DNA from: Coenobita brevimanus
Taxonomy: Eukaryota; Arthropoda; Malacostraca; Decapoda; Coenobitidae
Direction: 5' to 3'
Length of the DNA: 64,000 nucleotides
NCBI GenBank assembly: GCA_032717465.1
Contig: JAVRFU010000129.1
Location: forward strand, 33,501 to 97,500
Both the position numbers and the translations under genes were made by a program. Shown one piece after another: positions 23,088 through 35,960 of this stretch (position 1 is the stretch's first letter; each line of letters begins with the position of its first letter). The notes under the pieces are model-generated. The model searched no databases, had not been told where the DNA came from, and was given only the letters and a program-made list of their open reading frames with translations.

Positions 23088-24073
23088 ACGGCTTGGATAG
23101 GTAGTTCGTAGGCTGATGAGGACTATGAGAAGTGCAAGTATAAGCAGACGAGACTACTTGGTTCAGAGGCTGATGAAGGCTATGAGAAGACCATAAATGA
23201 TTTGAGAGAGTTGTCATTGTATAATCAGACAGGACGTGTGCGACTCCCTTTATGGTGTGTGTAATCAGCAGTAAAAAGCCTTGAAGGAGGGAGGTCGGAA
23301 ACTAAAAACATGCTCTTGACAAATTACGAATAGGAGGAGTGTAATAGATAATAAACACCCTTGCACGAGAGGGAGGTAGGAGGCTTGAAAAACATACCAT
23401 CGACAGATTACTAATATGACGAGTGTAATAGAAACCCATGTAACAGACACGAGTAAACATCCATGCCTGAGAGGTGCGGAGCTGTAAACATATACCAGTA
23501 ATGTTACCAATCGGAAGAGCTTAATAGACAGTAAACATCCTTACTTGAGAGGAGGCGGAAAGCTTCAGAAACATTCCATTGACATATTAACCTTCATATT
23601 AAGGAATGCACTGAGATATCTATTAACGCTTGCCATAAAAGACTGTACTTGAGTCTGTTATCTCGCAGCCACATACGAAAAGACATAAAACAAGGCATAT
23701 ACAACGACTTTCAGTACAGCAACGTATCTTCAAGCTTATTCTTACTTCAGACGACTTTATTCAACTTGGGCAACGTATCTGCTAATGAAACTTGGGCAGG
23801 ATATCTGGTACACAAGGCTGTATCTACTGCCATCGTTCTAGTTCTAGTATTTTCCACGAAGCTCTTATACAATCGTCCAGAGAGAGCTAAATAAACAAAA
23901 AACATATGCTATACTGAGGAAGAGGCAATCGTAACTATAAAGGGCGCTATTCTTAAGCAGTCCACCCTCAGTCACACGAGAAGTGAAACATACAAACACA
24001 AAGTTTCAGTCACACAAGGCACACAAAAATGTATAAAATAGACGAAACACGAAGCGAGCACACACACACACAC

Positions 24074-24117
<44 letters not shown>

Positions 24118-24190
24118 CCACGTCCTCCTCCTGTGATATTTGACTTTGGAAGGACTGACCAACAATAGACCGTAATGCATAAACCAATTT
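23088..24190. repeat. Dispersed repeat R1 (copy A)
   Basis: Shared with 5,385-5,665, 30,514-31,640 and 62,975-64,000. It holds about four imperfect ~80-100 bp tandem units (about 23,270-23,590) marked by GAGAGGGAGGTAGGAGG-like and GAGTGTAATAGA-like words, then an 81-codon open frame (23,649-23,894), then a (CA)n run at about 24,060-24,115. Confidence 0.85.
23583..23894 (+). other. Conserved open frame inside R1, function unknown
   Basis: An open frame runs from after a stop at 23,580-23,582 to TAA at 23,892-23,894, with no ATG near its start. The C-terminal ~80 residues (SLLSRSHIRKDIKQGI..., NETWAGYLVHKA, VLVLVFSTKLLYNRPERAK) stay open in A, in B (31,075-31,320) and in the diverged 63.5 kb copy. 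The end looks like a short hydrophobic segment followed by basic residues. I do not recognise it. It could be noncoding DNA that happens to be open. Confidence 0.35.
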
Positions 24191-24655
24191 ATATAGACCT
24201 AGTCTCAACTAACCTATCTATATTTACTCTAACTGAACCCTGCCTAACCTCGAATGACCTAATCCAACCCAAATTAACCCAACCTAATATAACTTAACCT
24301 CATCTAACCCAGTCTAATTGTTTTTAACCTCACAATCTCACGTAACTTCCACATACCTAACCTAACCAATTCTGACGCAGCCTAACCGCATCTAACCCTA
24401 CCTAATCCTACCCAGTCTCACTTAACCATACCATACCCGACCTAACCCAACCCAGTCAAGCCTAAAATGACCTAATCCAACCGAACCTAACCCAGCCTAA
24501 CCCAACCAAATAAAACCCAACCCAAAACCTATGAAAACCGACGTATTCTAAAGCAATCTAACCTAATCCGTCTATATCTAGTCGAACTGAAGCCAACCCA
24601 ACCAAAAATTACCTAATCAGACCAAACCCTGCCCAAAGTGACCTAACCTAACTTT
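24190..24655. repeat. Degenerate CCTAA-rich array (copy A)
   Basis: Same block as 15,693-16,246 with a few substitutions; it starts shortly after the (CA)n run and a ~75 bp spacer. Confidence 0.85.
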
Positions 24656-24809
24656 CGATCGGCTATATATTCGTTAAGAAATTCTGCTGCCTGAAAGTCT
24701 ACGAGTGTAACAGTCCAAGTTTCGCCTGTTCTGTGTATATAAGTTTGTGTGTTTGTGTGTGTGTTTATTTAGGAGTGTCTGAGATGTGTACTACAGGGAA
24801 AAATTTACA

Positions 24810-25629
<820 letters not shown>

Positions 25630-25745
25630 CCCATAGAGCCAAGTATAGCCGAGAAACACCCAAAACTTTTCCGCTAGACAAGAACAGAGCATCATTATTT
25701 TTTCTCTGCTCAGCTGTTGTGCCGATCATGGCATGTCGTGCCTTT

Positions 25746-26520
25746 CTTAAACTGTGGTGAAAGCTGTTTTCCAGTGGTACCAGATATCTGCCAAAACAAA
25801 GACAAATGCTGCAGAAAATAAGGGCCACAAATTTACTCTTGCCCTCTCGGATACGTTGTACGCCTAGTGACTGGACACTATAACTCGATCACGCTATCTC
25901 AGTAATCTCTCCTTTACTACGTTTTAAAGTTACAGACCGAGGGGAAAAGTTGACTTTTTTGCCTTGCAACAGGTTGCCGTCATCACCAAGAACTAACACA
26001 AGCAATAACGACCCCTTCTCATCAGTATTTCTGGCCAGTACTAGCAAAATCAAAGTGGTTCCGTGCAAGTCTCACCGTTCCCATCATCACCCAAGGACAA
26101 CACTAGCACAGTACCTTGCTTTAAGCTCACATCATCAATATACTACGTTGCAATACAGGAAGTTTAAAATCTCAGAGTGGTGTGGTATGGGACAGCCAAA
26201 GTTTGCCCACATTCCCTACCGGTTGTTGCAATGTGGGCTGTTACATGAACTATTTCTATGTGATAGCAATATGAAGTATACAAGAAAAGAGTATGGGAAG
26301 GAAGGATATTCCCTGTCTCTGGGGAGGAAAGAGAAATACGCAAGATACGACGCAATGCTGGCTGAGAAATTCCGATGAACTCTTGGTCATGGCTGTGCAG
26401 AATCAAATCATCAGTCATTATCATCATCATACACACGACCAGATTAAAGTGCTATGGCCAAATACCTTGCAACTAGCTATGGGTCGACTTAATACCACAT
26501 TGCTATAGGTCCACATCATC
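25746..26520. repeat. Repeat R2 within segments A, B and C
   Basis: Matches 33,199-33,970 and 48,880-49,630. A 142-codon open frame on the plus strand (25,950-26,378; 33,404-33,832; 139 codons at 49,079-49,498) is kept in all three. However, the opposite strand resembles the plus-strand sequence at 56,507-56,745 (YCYH..VHV region), so this is a dispersed repeat and its coding strand is unresolved. ATC triplets follow at 26,400-26,570. Confidence 0.6.
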
Positions 26521-26583
26521 ATTATATCATCATCATTATCATCATCACCATCATCATACTATCATCGACAATTTCAAAGCACA

Positions 26584-26880
26584 CTACCTTGCAATTGGCT
26601 GTGGGTCGAGTTGAGACCACTTGTCAATGGGGTCAGCGTTGATTAGCCTGGCCAGAGCCGCCTCCATCAGTGTCACCAGCCCAGTCTCGGGGTCGGCGCT
26701 CCACTGGCCTGCCTGTAGACCCCCGCCACCGCCACCATCTCCCTCAGTCTTACCTCCGTCGCCAAGTCTCATCTCTTCCACCATCATCCTTGGACTTGAA
26801 CCTCCTCTATTTGGAAGGTTCTCTGCTACCTTCTCAACCAGCTTGAAGGCTTGTACTCTTGTCGTAGCGAAAAAAATTGT
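26584..26880 (-). other. Exon-like block (copy A), unknown gene
   Basis: An open frame on the minus strand reads KLVEKVAENLPNRGGSSPRM, then MVEEMRLGDGGK, TEGDGGGGGGLQAGQW, SADPETGLVTLMEAALARLI and NADPIDKWSQLDPQPIA. It ends at a good donor-like CAAG/GTAGTGTG (about 26,587). The polyglycine and acidic/amphipathic segment look protein-like. A partial duplicate (VEKVAENLQDTGGSPER) lies at about 26,925-26,995. Repeated at 51,114-51,300 and, from TEGDG onward only, at 34,038-34,200. I do not recognise the family. Confidence 0.4.
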
Positions 26881-27039
26881 GTCTTGTCCTTATATCTGCC
26901 GGAATCGTATCATTATCCTTTCAGGTGAACCTCCTGTGTCTTGAAGGTTCTCTGCAACCTTCTCAACCAGCCTAAAGATGCTTCGTTGTAAAGAAATATA
27001 CTAATGGAGTTTTAGTTACTTCTGCCGGAATGGTATCAC

Positions 27040-27534
27040 ACAATCGTCCTAAGCACTGATGCCGTCCCTCATTATCACGGAGCTAACAGGATCATCGACA
27101 CTCAGATAATGTTAGGTAAATTCACTGTTCTATTCCAGAAAAATACACTGCATGTAAACCATAAGGCTTTGAGCTGGGACCTCTGCAGGAGGGAAGGGGA
27201 CTGGGTGAGACTTCTTCAGGGGGGTGAAGGAGGTTTTTGAGACTTCTGGAGGAGGAGTAGGCCACTGAATGAGACTTGTAGGTGCTCAAGGAAGCTTTTG
27301 AGACTTTTGCAGGAGGGGAAAAATACTGCTGTAGGTGCTCAAGGAGGCTTTTGAGACTTGTGAACGAGGGGAAGGAGGCTTCGAGGTGAGACTTCTGCAG
27401 GAGAGTAAGGAACCGAACCACTAACACAGCCGCGACACTCTGTCCCTGGAGGGAGTGACAGGGGCGTCCGTCCTCTCTTAGCTCACTCGCGGTCCACACT
27501 GACTCCATTCACCACTGCGCTCCCTCGGCCCTGT
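27040..27534 (-). repeat. Block shared with copy C
   Basis: Near-identical to 51,470-51,962. It contains tandem ~75-bp units built on GAGACTTCTGCAGGAGG-like and GTGCTCAAGGAGGCTTTTGA-like words. A 128-codon minus-strand frame (27,122-27,508) is shortened by a 1-bp deletion in copy C. Coding status unsupported. Confidence 0.6.
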
Positions 27535-27840
27535 GCGGAGAGCATATCCCCTCCATGAGGATCCCCTCCTACCAGAGGAAGTGCAAAAATATGAACTGAG
27601 AGATATTTTAGACGTAGAAAGAGCGGACGAAGGAAACGCCTCACAATTGCAGGAAACAGAGGAAAATACTCAAAGCGTGCAGAGCTTGCACGAAGAGCAA
27701 GAAGAAGGTGCGGTGGCTGATTCGATTGATGATGCCGAAGGAGGAAGAAAAACCTATAGTTTAAGATCTACGGGACAGGTAACAGACTTACCTAATATTA
27801 TGGATAGGCCTATAGAATACCTAAAATAAAAGTTGACCCT
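27535..27840 (+). pseudogene. Possible LTR-retroelement Pol C-terminus
   Basis: A 98-codon frame, acidic and charged, ending RKTYSLRSTGQVTDLP then NIMDRPIEYLK. The Y-x-LRS-x-G-x-V...RP-I-E-Y-K ending resembles the extreme C-terminus of Ty3/Gypsy-type Pol proteins in arthropods (recalled, not searched). It begins exactly where similarity to copy C ends (27,534) and has no upstream integrase. Alternative: an unrelated host exon. Confidence 0.3.
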
Positions 27841-27968
27841 TTTTACAGGTCCTACTGACCGTGATCATCAGTGGACTTGGAAGTCAAGCATGGGAAGACC
27901 TACCAGTGAGAGCGGGACTTGCATTCACCGCACAGCGTCAGGCCCACATAATAATAATAATAATGACG

Positions 27969-28266
27969 TAGGATACGGGTGTTAGGGTAAGGTGTTGTAG
28001 CCCTGGGGGGCTTGGGTAGGGGGATAAGGAAAGGGTAGGGGTGGAGGAAGGGGAGGAAAGGGAAGGGGTGGAGGAAGGGCAGTATGGGGGGGTCAGTGTC
28101 TGAGGCGGGGGTGCTGGATATGAGGATGGCGGGTTATTACGTGGCTGCCGTGATCTTGATAATGGGTGTAGGGGTGGTTTAGAGTCTTAAGTGAATTGCA
28201 GGGTGTGAACTAAGTAGTTGATTAATAAAAGGGTCAGTAATAAATAAACTATTGGTGCTTAAGTGA
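27969..28266 (-). repeat. Jockey-like LINE 3' UTR fragment (antisense, copy B)
   Basis: Reverse complement of about 9,245-9,520, longer than its counterpart in A by about 35 bp on the left, with a ~24-bp internal duplication of an AAGGGGAGGAAAGG-type word. Confidence 0.85.
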
Positions 28267-28531
28267 ACCCTCAGCGAAACACGAACATGTTCCGCCCTTG
28301 CCATGACGCGAGACTGGTGTGCATTGGTACGCTGTGGGCAAGCCAGGCGCCGCGGAGCTGGGCGGCGTGCGTCTACACCCTACCTCTAACATTTGGTAAC
28401 TGAGGCGGTGATCGTTGATTCGTTGGTGTGGCAGCGAGAAGCGGATGAAGAGGTAGACGGCCTGGCGCCTTGGCCTAACCAAAGCAGATGTACACCACAC
28501 CATACCAAGAGCGACACTGAGGGTCGCTGAC

Positions 28532-28698
28532 TTTTTTTTCGTTCAAAGATTTCCTGCAACTTTATTGCAGGCCGGGCCATACATTAGCCCGGTCAGTGGG
28601 GTATGGGCTGATTAAAAAATAGTAAGTGGGGAGGACAGGACCTAGGGATTGCCTAGCACACACGTCCTGTCTCCTGGCGGGCTTTGTGGTGTGTGTGT
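28532..28698 (-). mobile_element. Short 5'-truncated RNase H LINE insertion in copy B
   Basis: A 167-bp insertion absent from copies A and D, flanked by an exact 8-bp TSD, TCGCTGAC, at 28,524-28,531 and 28,699-28,706. On the minus strand it ends with two hairpins (CCGGGC/GCCCGG at 28,572-28,592 and CCTGCA/TGCAGG at 28,553-28,571), then AAATCTTTGAACG and A8. The same 3' end occurs in the LINE at 49,802-51,108. Confidence 0.9.
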
Positions 28699-28849
28699 TC
28701 GCTGACTGGGCATGGGGGTTTTAAATGGGTTGAGGCAGACACGTTGACGCCGCTTTGGGGGCGGGGCTTGCAATAAAGAAAATTCCCACAAAATGTAGGG
28801 GACCCTTATGTAACTTCGACGAATCTTTATACCGTCCATTGTCGTTTCG

Positions 28850-28887
<38 letters not shown>

Positions 28888-29130
28888 TTACGTTGCCTCA
28901 TGTTAAAAGGTCCTTTTATTTCTTAATGGCGGTGGTCTAATATAAATTTCCATGTGGCTCTATATGTGGACACTCAGTGGATTGTGTTTTCCATTTTTTC
29001 CTCCTAATCTACAGTTTATCACATCTTTCCTGGCTTATTTCCCAGCGATATCTATACTGCATTCGGATTCTACACTAAGTTATTGGCTGCTTAATCAGTT
29101 GCTTTGTACTGTGATCGTATCGTATCTTTT

Positions 29131-29331
29131 ATAAAAGCTCCAATAAGCTTGCATGCGTCGGTCTTAGTCACATGCATGGCTCTCCACGCTGCTTGATCTC
29201 TGGCAGCCTCCCTATTCAGTCCCTTATCCCTGAGGTCACACTCTATGACCTCGTCTCAGGTCTTTTTCGGTCTGCCTCTCGCAACCCTACCCCCGACGTT
29301 CACACTTCTTACTGTAGATTCATAATATCTG
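29131..29331 (-). pseudogene. 3' end of the zinc-finger RT LINE (copy B)
   Basis: Near-identical to 21,705-21,905 in copy A. Confidence 0.75.
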
Positions 29332-29371
29332 AATGTTTCTTGTCTGCTTCTTATCATTTGTAGAGGTTCCC

Positions 29372-29378
<7 letters not shown>

Positions 29379-29439
<61 letters not shown>
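29379..29439. repeat. (TG)n array at a LINE 3' end (copy B)
   Basis: TG run forming the minus-strand (AC)n tail of the RT fragment. Confidence 0.95.
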
Positions 29440-29440
<1 letters not shown>

Positions 29441-30157
29441 CTTAGCTAATTGTATCTTTACAGGAATGAGTCAAGCTCGTACTGTCCCGTGTCTTAAACC
29501 ATATTAATTGTACATATCCTTAAATTTGTGAATTGTTTTGGCACACACTATTTCATTCGGTAGTGCATTCCATTGATCAATTACTCTGTTTGGGAAACTG
29601 AATTTCCTTACGTCTTTATCACCTCTCTTCTTATGCAGTTTTTTGCAGTGTCCTCTTGCTGATGCTTCTCCATATGTTAAGTAATCATTTATGTCTATTT
29701 TCTCCTTCCCTGATATGCACTTATATAGCATTATCATGTCACCTCTTTTCCTTCTCTCCTGTAGTGTTGGTAGATTCAGTTTATTTAGTCTTTCTTCGTA
29801 GCTTAGGTCCCTTAAGCTTGGTATCCATCTTGTAGCGGCCCTTTGAACTTTTTCAATCTTGTCTATGTGCTTTTTGAGATAAGGACTCCAGACTACCGAT
29901 GCATATTCCAGGGTTGGTCTAATGAATGATGTTATTATCCTTCTTAGCATGTCTTCATTTATGTATGTGAATGCTATTCTCATATTTGCAAGCAGTGTAT
30001 ACATGTTCCGTACCTTCTCGCTGATGTGGTCAGCCGGAGATAGTCTGTTATTGATAATCACACCTAGGTCTTTCTCTCTTTCTGATGTGTATAGGGTTTT
30101 ATTTCCTAACTTATATTCCCAATCAGGTCTTTTTCCACTTTTACCAAACTTGATTAA

Positions 30158-30158
<1 letters not shown>
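29440..30158 (-). mobile_element. CR1/L2-like LINE 3' fragment (copy B)
   Basis: Same fragment as 22,022-22,740 and again bracketed by (CA)n on both sides. The RT C-terminal frame ends with TAA at 29,504-29,506. It differs from copy A at a few residues (for example EYASVV for EYALVV, SPYLKK for SPHLKK). Catalytic motifs are absent. Confidence 0.88.
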
Positions 30159-30224
<66 letters not shown>

Positions 30225-30387
30225 TGTGTGTGTGTGTTCAAAGGGATAGTAACCAGCCTTATCCAAAATATATCGATAAGAAGATCCTTACTTGACTGGT
30301 TGTAGGTGACTGTGTTACCATGGCAACCTCCCACACCACCACATTTACATAAAGACATTTCCTCACCAGCATGATCCGTTAGAGAGT

Positions 30388-30453
<66 letters not shown>

Positions 30454-30478
30454 GAGATATGGTTATATCTAAGGTGGA
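30159..30478 (-). repeat. (TG)n, TER copy 7, (TG)n (copy B)
   Basis: Equivalent to 22,741-23,050 in A, with different TG lengths. Confidence 0.85.
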
Positions 30479-30513
30479 TCTGCAGGACTCTGTGGGACTG
30501 ATTGGCTTTATGT

Positions 30514-31482
30514 ACGGCTTGGATAGGTAGTTCGTAGGCTGATGAGGACTATGAGAAGTGCAAGTATAAGCAGACGAGACTACTTGGTTCAGAGGCTGAT
30601 GAAGGCTATGAGAAGACCATAAATGATTTGAGAGAGTTGTCATTGTATAATCAGACAGGACGTGTGCGACTCCCTTTATGGTGTGTGTAATCAGCAGTAA
30701 AAAGCCTTGAAGGAGGGAGGTCGGAAACTAAAAACATGCTCTTGACAAATTACGAATAGGAGGAGTGTAATAGATAATAAACACCCTTGCACGAGAGGGA
30801 GGTAGGAGGCTTGAAAAACATACCATCGACAGATTACCAATATGACGAGTGTAATAGAAACCCATGTAACAGACACGAGTAAACACCCATGCCTGAGAGG
30901 TGGGGAGCTGTAAACATATACCAGTAATGTTACCAATAGGAAGAGTTTAATAGACAGTAAACATCCTTACTTGAGAGGAGGCGGAAAGCTTCAGAAACAT
31001 TCCATTGACATATTAACCTTCATATTAAGGAATGCACTGAGATATCTATTAACGCTTGCCATAAAAGACTGTACTTGAGTCTGTTATCTCGCAGCCACAT
31101 ACGAAAAGACATAAAACAAGGCATATCCAACGACTTTCAGTACAGCAACGTATCTTCAAGCTTATTCTTACTTCAGACGACTTTATTCAACTTGGGCAAC
31201 GTATCTGCTAATGAAACTTGGGCAGGATATCTGGTACACAAGGCTGTATCTACTGCCATCGTTCTAGTTCTAGTATTTTCCACGAAGCTCTTATACAATC
31301 GTCCAGAGAGAGCTAAATAAACAAAAAACATATGCTATACTGAGGAAGAGGCAATCGTAACTATAAAGGGCGCTATTCTTAAGCAGTCCACCCTCAGTCA
31401 CACGAGAAGTGAAACATACAAACACAAAGTTTCAGTCACACAAGGCACACAAAAATGTATAAAATAGACGAAACACGAAGCG

Positions 31483-31559
<77 letters not shown>

Positions 31560-31640
31560 CCACGTCCACCTCCTGTGATATTTGACTTTGGAAGGACTGA
31601 CCAACAATAGACCGTAATGCATAAACCAATTTATATAGAC
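30514..31640. repeat. Dispersed repeat R1 (copy B)
   Basis: Equivalent to 23,088-24,190, including the tandem units, the 81-codon open frame (31,075-31,320) and a longer (CA)n run (about 31,484-31,557). Confidence 0.85.
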
Positions 31641-32097
31641 CTAGTCTCAACTAACCTATCTATATTTACTCTAACTGAACCCTGCCTAACCTCGAATGAC
31701 CTAATCCAACCCAAATTAACCCAACCTAATATAACTTAACCTCATCTAACCCAGTCTAATTGTTTTTAACCTCACAATCTCACGTAACCTCCACATACCT
31801 AACCTAACCAATTCTGACGCAGCCTAACCGCATCTAACCCTACCTAATCCTACCCAGTCTCACTTAACCATACCATACCCGACCTAACCCAACCCAGTCA
31901 AGCCTAAAATGACCTAATCCAACCGAACCTAACCCAGCCTAACCCAACCAAATAAAACCCAACCCAAAACCTATGAAAACCGACGTATTCTAAAGCAATC
32001 TAACCTAATCCGTCTATATCTAGTCGAACTGAAGCCAACCCAACCAAAAATTACCTAATCAGACCAAACCCTGCCCAAAGTGACCTAACCTAACTTT
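31640..32097. repeat. Degenerate CCTAA-rich array (copy B)
   Basis: Near-identical to 24,190-24,655. Confidence 0.85.
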
Positions 32098-32251
32098 CGA
32101 TCGGCTATATATTCGTTAAGAAATTCTGCTGCCTGAAAGTCTACGAGTGTAACAGTCCAAGTTTCGCCTGTTCTGTGTATATAAGTTTGTGTGTTTGTGT
32201 GTGTGTTTATTTAGGAGTGTCTGAGATGTGTACTACAGGGAAAAATTTACA

Positions 32252-33083
<832 letters not shown>

Positions 33084-34037
33084 CCCATAGAGCCAAGTAT
33101 AGCCGAAAAACACCCAAAACTTTTCCGCTAGACAAGAACAGAGCATCATTATTTTTTCTCTGCTCAGCTGTTGTGCCGATCATGGCATGTCGTGCCTTTC
33201 TTAAACTGTGGTGAAAGCTGTTTTCCAGTGGTACCAGATATCTGCCAAAACAAAGACAAATGCTGCAGAAAATAAGGGCCACAAATTTACCCTTGCCCTC
33301 TCGGATACGTTGTACGCCTAGTGACTGGACACTATAACTCGATCACGCTATCTCAGTCATCTCTCCTTTACTACCTTTTAAAGTTACAGACCGAGGAGAA
33401 AAGTTGACTTTTTTGCCTTGCAACAGGTTGCCGTCATCACCAAGAACTAACACAAGCAATAACGAACCCTTATCATCAGTATTTCTGGCCAGTACTAGCA
33501 AAATCAAAGTGGTTCCGTGCAAGTCTCACCGTTCCCATCATCACCCAAGGACAGTACTAACACAGTACCTTGCTTTAAGCTCACATCATCAATATACTAC
33601 GTTGCAATACAGGAATGTTAAAATCTCAGAGTGGTGTGGTACGGGACAGCCAAAGTTTGCCCACATTCCCTACCGGTTGTGGCAATGTGGGCTGTTACAT
33701 GAACTATTTCTATGTGATAGCAATATGAAGTATACAAGAAAAGAGTATGGGAAGGAAGGATATTCCCTGTCTCTGGGGAGGAAAGAGAAATACGCAAGAT
33801 ACGACGCAATGCTGGCTGAGAAATTCCGATGAACTCTTGGTCATGGCTGTGCAGAATCAAATCATCAGTCATTATCATCATCATACACACGACCAGATTA
33901 AAGTGCTATGGCCAAATACCTTGCAACTAGCTATGGGTCGACTTAATACCACATTGCTATAGGTCCACATCATCATTATATCATCATCATCATCATCACC
34001 ATCATCATACTATCATCGACAATTTCAAAGCACACTA

Positions 34038-34200
34038 CCTTGCAATTGGCTGTGGGTCGAGTTGAGACCACTTGTCAATGGGGTCAGCGTTGATTAGCCT
34101 GGCCATAGCCGCCTCCATCAGTGTCACCAGCCCAGTCTCGGGGTCGGCGCTCCACTGGCCTGCCTGTAGACCCCCGCCACCGCCACCATCTCCCTCAGTC
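34038..34200 (-). other. Exon-like block (copy B) with acceptor- and donor-like borders
   Basis: On the minus strand the sequence before the block is CTTACTTTTTCCAG, a good 3' splice acceptor, followed by ACTGAGGGAGATGG (TEGDGG...). The frame ends at the donor-like CAAG/GTAGTGTG. One residue differs from A (AMARLI for ALARLI). It may be an internal exon of an unidentified gene on the minus strand, or chance at a duplication breakpoint. Confidence 0.4.
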
Positions 34201-34201
34201 T

Positions 34202-34260
34202 GGAAAAAGTAAGTTAAGAAATCGGTGGTCTGTACAGGTAACTAAGTAACCTCCTCCCCC

Positions 34261-34300
<40 letters not shown>

Positions 34301-34830
34301 ACCACTTGAAATTACAGCCCCCGGATAACATCAAAAGTAGCAGGGCACTACAGGGGCAGCGGTCCTTTTGTGAACATCTAATGGGGTAAGTTGAACCACA
34401 GAACTAAGCCCATGATGGCAAGCGGTTTATTTACACTAATACCCCTCAGTGTAGTCATCATTTAAGAGACCAAGAACACTGAATTATGGGATATTTACAC
34501 TACACTCTCTTGTCCTTCATCTCACTGAATTGGGCCACTCATAACTTATATTCTATGCTGTGGTTGAATGAAATCTGGCAAGGCGGTGATAAAGAGTAGA
34601 AGCTCCTTGATTACTAGTTACATCAGCCTTACAATGTGACAACCTCTGGCCATCTACTGAGCTGAAGGTACCACGGATCTTGGTCATGTTTAACCCCTTA
34701 TCGTATACTCAGAAATATACTACAAATTCCCTTCCACATATTCCCATTCAACATCACTCTTAACTCCATCACCTTTAAGTATTGTCTGTTTCATATTAGA
34801 GTTACAGTTACATGCGAAGGAGTTATGATA
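34202..34830. other. Unique sequence with (CT)n
   Basis: (CT)n at 34,262-34,299, otherwise unique AT-rich sequence with no recognised gene. Confidence 0.5.
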
Positions 34831-34833
34831 ATG

Positions 34834-35045
34834 GAATATGGACAGGTATGGAAATGTGTAAGAATATGGGCAGGTGTGGAAAGGTGTAGGAATATGGGCA
34901 GGTATGGAGAGGTGTAGGAATATGTGCAGGTGTGGAAAGGTGTAGGAATATGGGCAGGTGTGGAAAGGTGTAGGAATATGGGCAGGTGTGGAAAGGTGTA
35001 GGAATTTTGGCAGGTGTGGAAAGGTGTAGAAATAAGGGGCAGGTA
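34834..35045. repeat. 28-bp minisatellite, about 7.5 units
   Basis: Units of the type GAATATGGGCAGGTGTG then GAAAGGTGTAG, with few differences. The minus-strand TPFHTCPYSY-like peptide repeat is a by-product. Confidence 0.92.
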
Positions 35046-35214
35046 TGACTCGTGGCCATTGTGATACTAATTTGGAAGGCAGTGAATCGTGCCCTAGTGA
35101 CTAGTTTCGTACGGGCAAATAATTGAAAGTTATGTCAACACCTCAATGCCTGCGTCACCCTTCTCTCTTATTTCAGAACAATTGTGGCAAATGAGAGTGA
35201 CCAGTGACAGCAAC

Positions 35215-35960
35215 AATGACTGGTGGTGGTGTGGTGTGGTGTTGTGTGGTGTGGTGTGGTGGTGGGGGGGGGGATCATTATTTAAAAAGTAGTGACGAGG
35301 GGGAAGAGGGAAATATAGAAAAGAGGTGATAGGGAAGGAAGGAAATAAGGAGGGAAGAGGGTGAGAGGAGAGTTGGAAAGTAGGGACATTTGGAGATAAG
35401 GGGAGAAAAGGAGAGAAAGTTAGCAGGGAAATATAGAAAGAATGAGAGAGACGTAGGGGGGAGGGGAGAGAAGAAGGAGAGAAGGAGGGGTAGGGAAGCA
35501 AAGAAATGTTTCGGTAAGACAAAGAGAGCGAGAGTTTGAGAAGGTGAACATGATAATTGAAGAGATGGTGAAGGAAGGAAATACGGGGAGAAGAGGGAGA
35601 GAAGGAGAGATAGGGAAACAGGGAAATATGGAGAAAATGAGTGAGAGGGCGAGGTAAGACAGAAAGAAAACAGGACAGAAGAGGAAGGAAAGGAGAAGTA
35701 AGGAAGGAGAAAACAATGGTAAGAAGAGGGAGTGAAGAAGGTAGGAAAGCAGTGAAATAAGAGGAAGAGAACGAACGGTTGGTTAGGAGAGGAATGAGGA
35801 GACAGACAGGGAAGGAGGAAATTATGGAGAGGAGTGATAAAGAAGGAAATACAAAGAGAGGAGAGTGAAATGAGGAGAATAGTGTCACAAAAACAAATAT
35901 TAAGAGAAGACAGTCAGAATGAGAGGTACGGAAGGAAGGAAATAGTGAGAGATGTGAAAA
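35215..35960. repeat. GGTGT tract then a purine-rich (G+A) region
   Basis: A GTGTGGTGTGGTG tract and poly(G) at 35,221-35,273, then about 690 bp of nearly all-purine sequence built on GGAAGGAAAT-like and GAGAGAAGGAGA-like words. Long open frames on the minus strand (Ser/Leu/Pro/Phe-rich) are composition artefacts. Confidence 0.8.

Noticed and set aside
25950..26378. 142-codon frame conserved in copies A, B and C as a host gene
   Set aside because: Conservation is explained by recent duplication; the opposite strand matches a repeat at 56.5 kb, so it was kept only as repeat R2.
35130..35888. 252-codon minus-strand open frame
   Set aside because: Produced by an almost pyrimidine-free strand, which removes stop codons. 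Composition (Ser/Leu/Phe/Pro) shows no domain.
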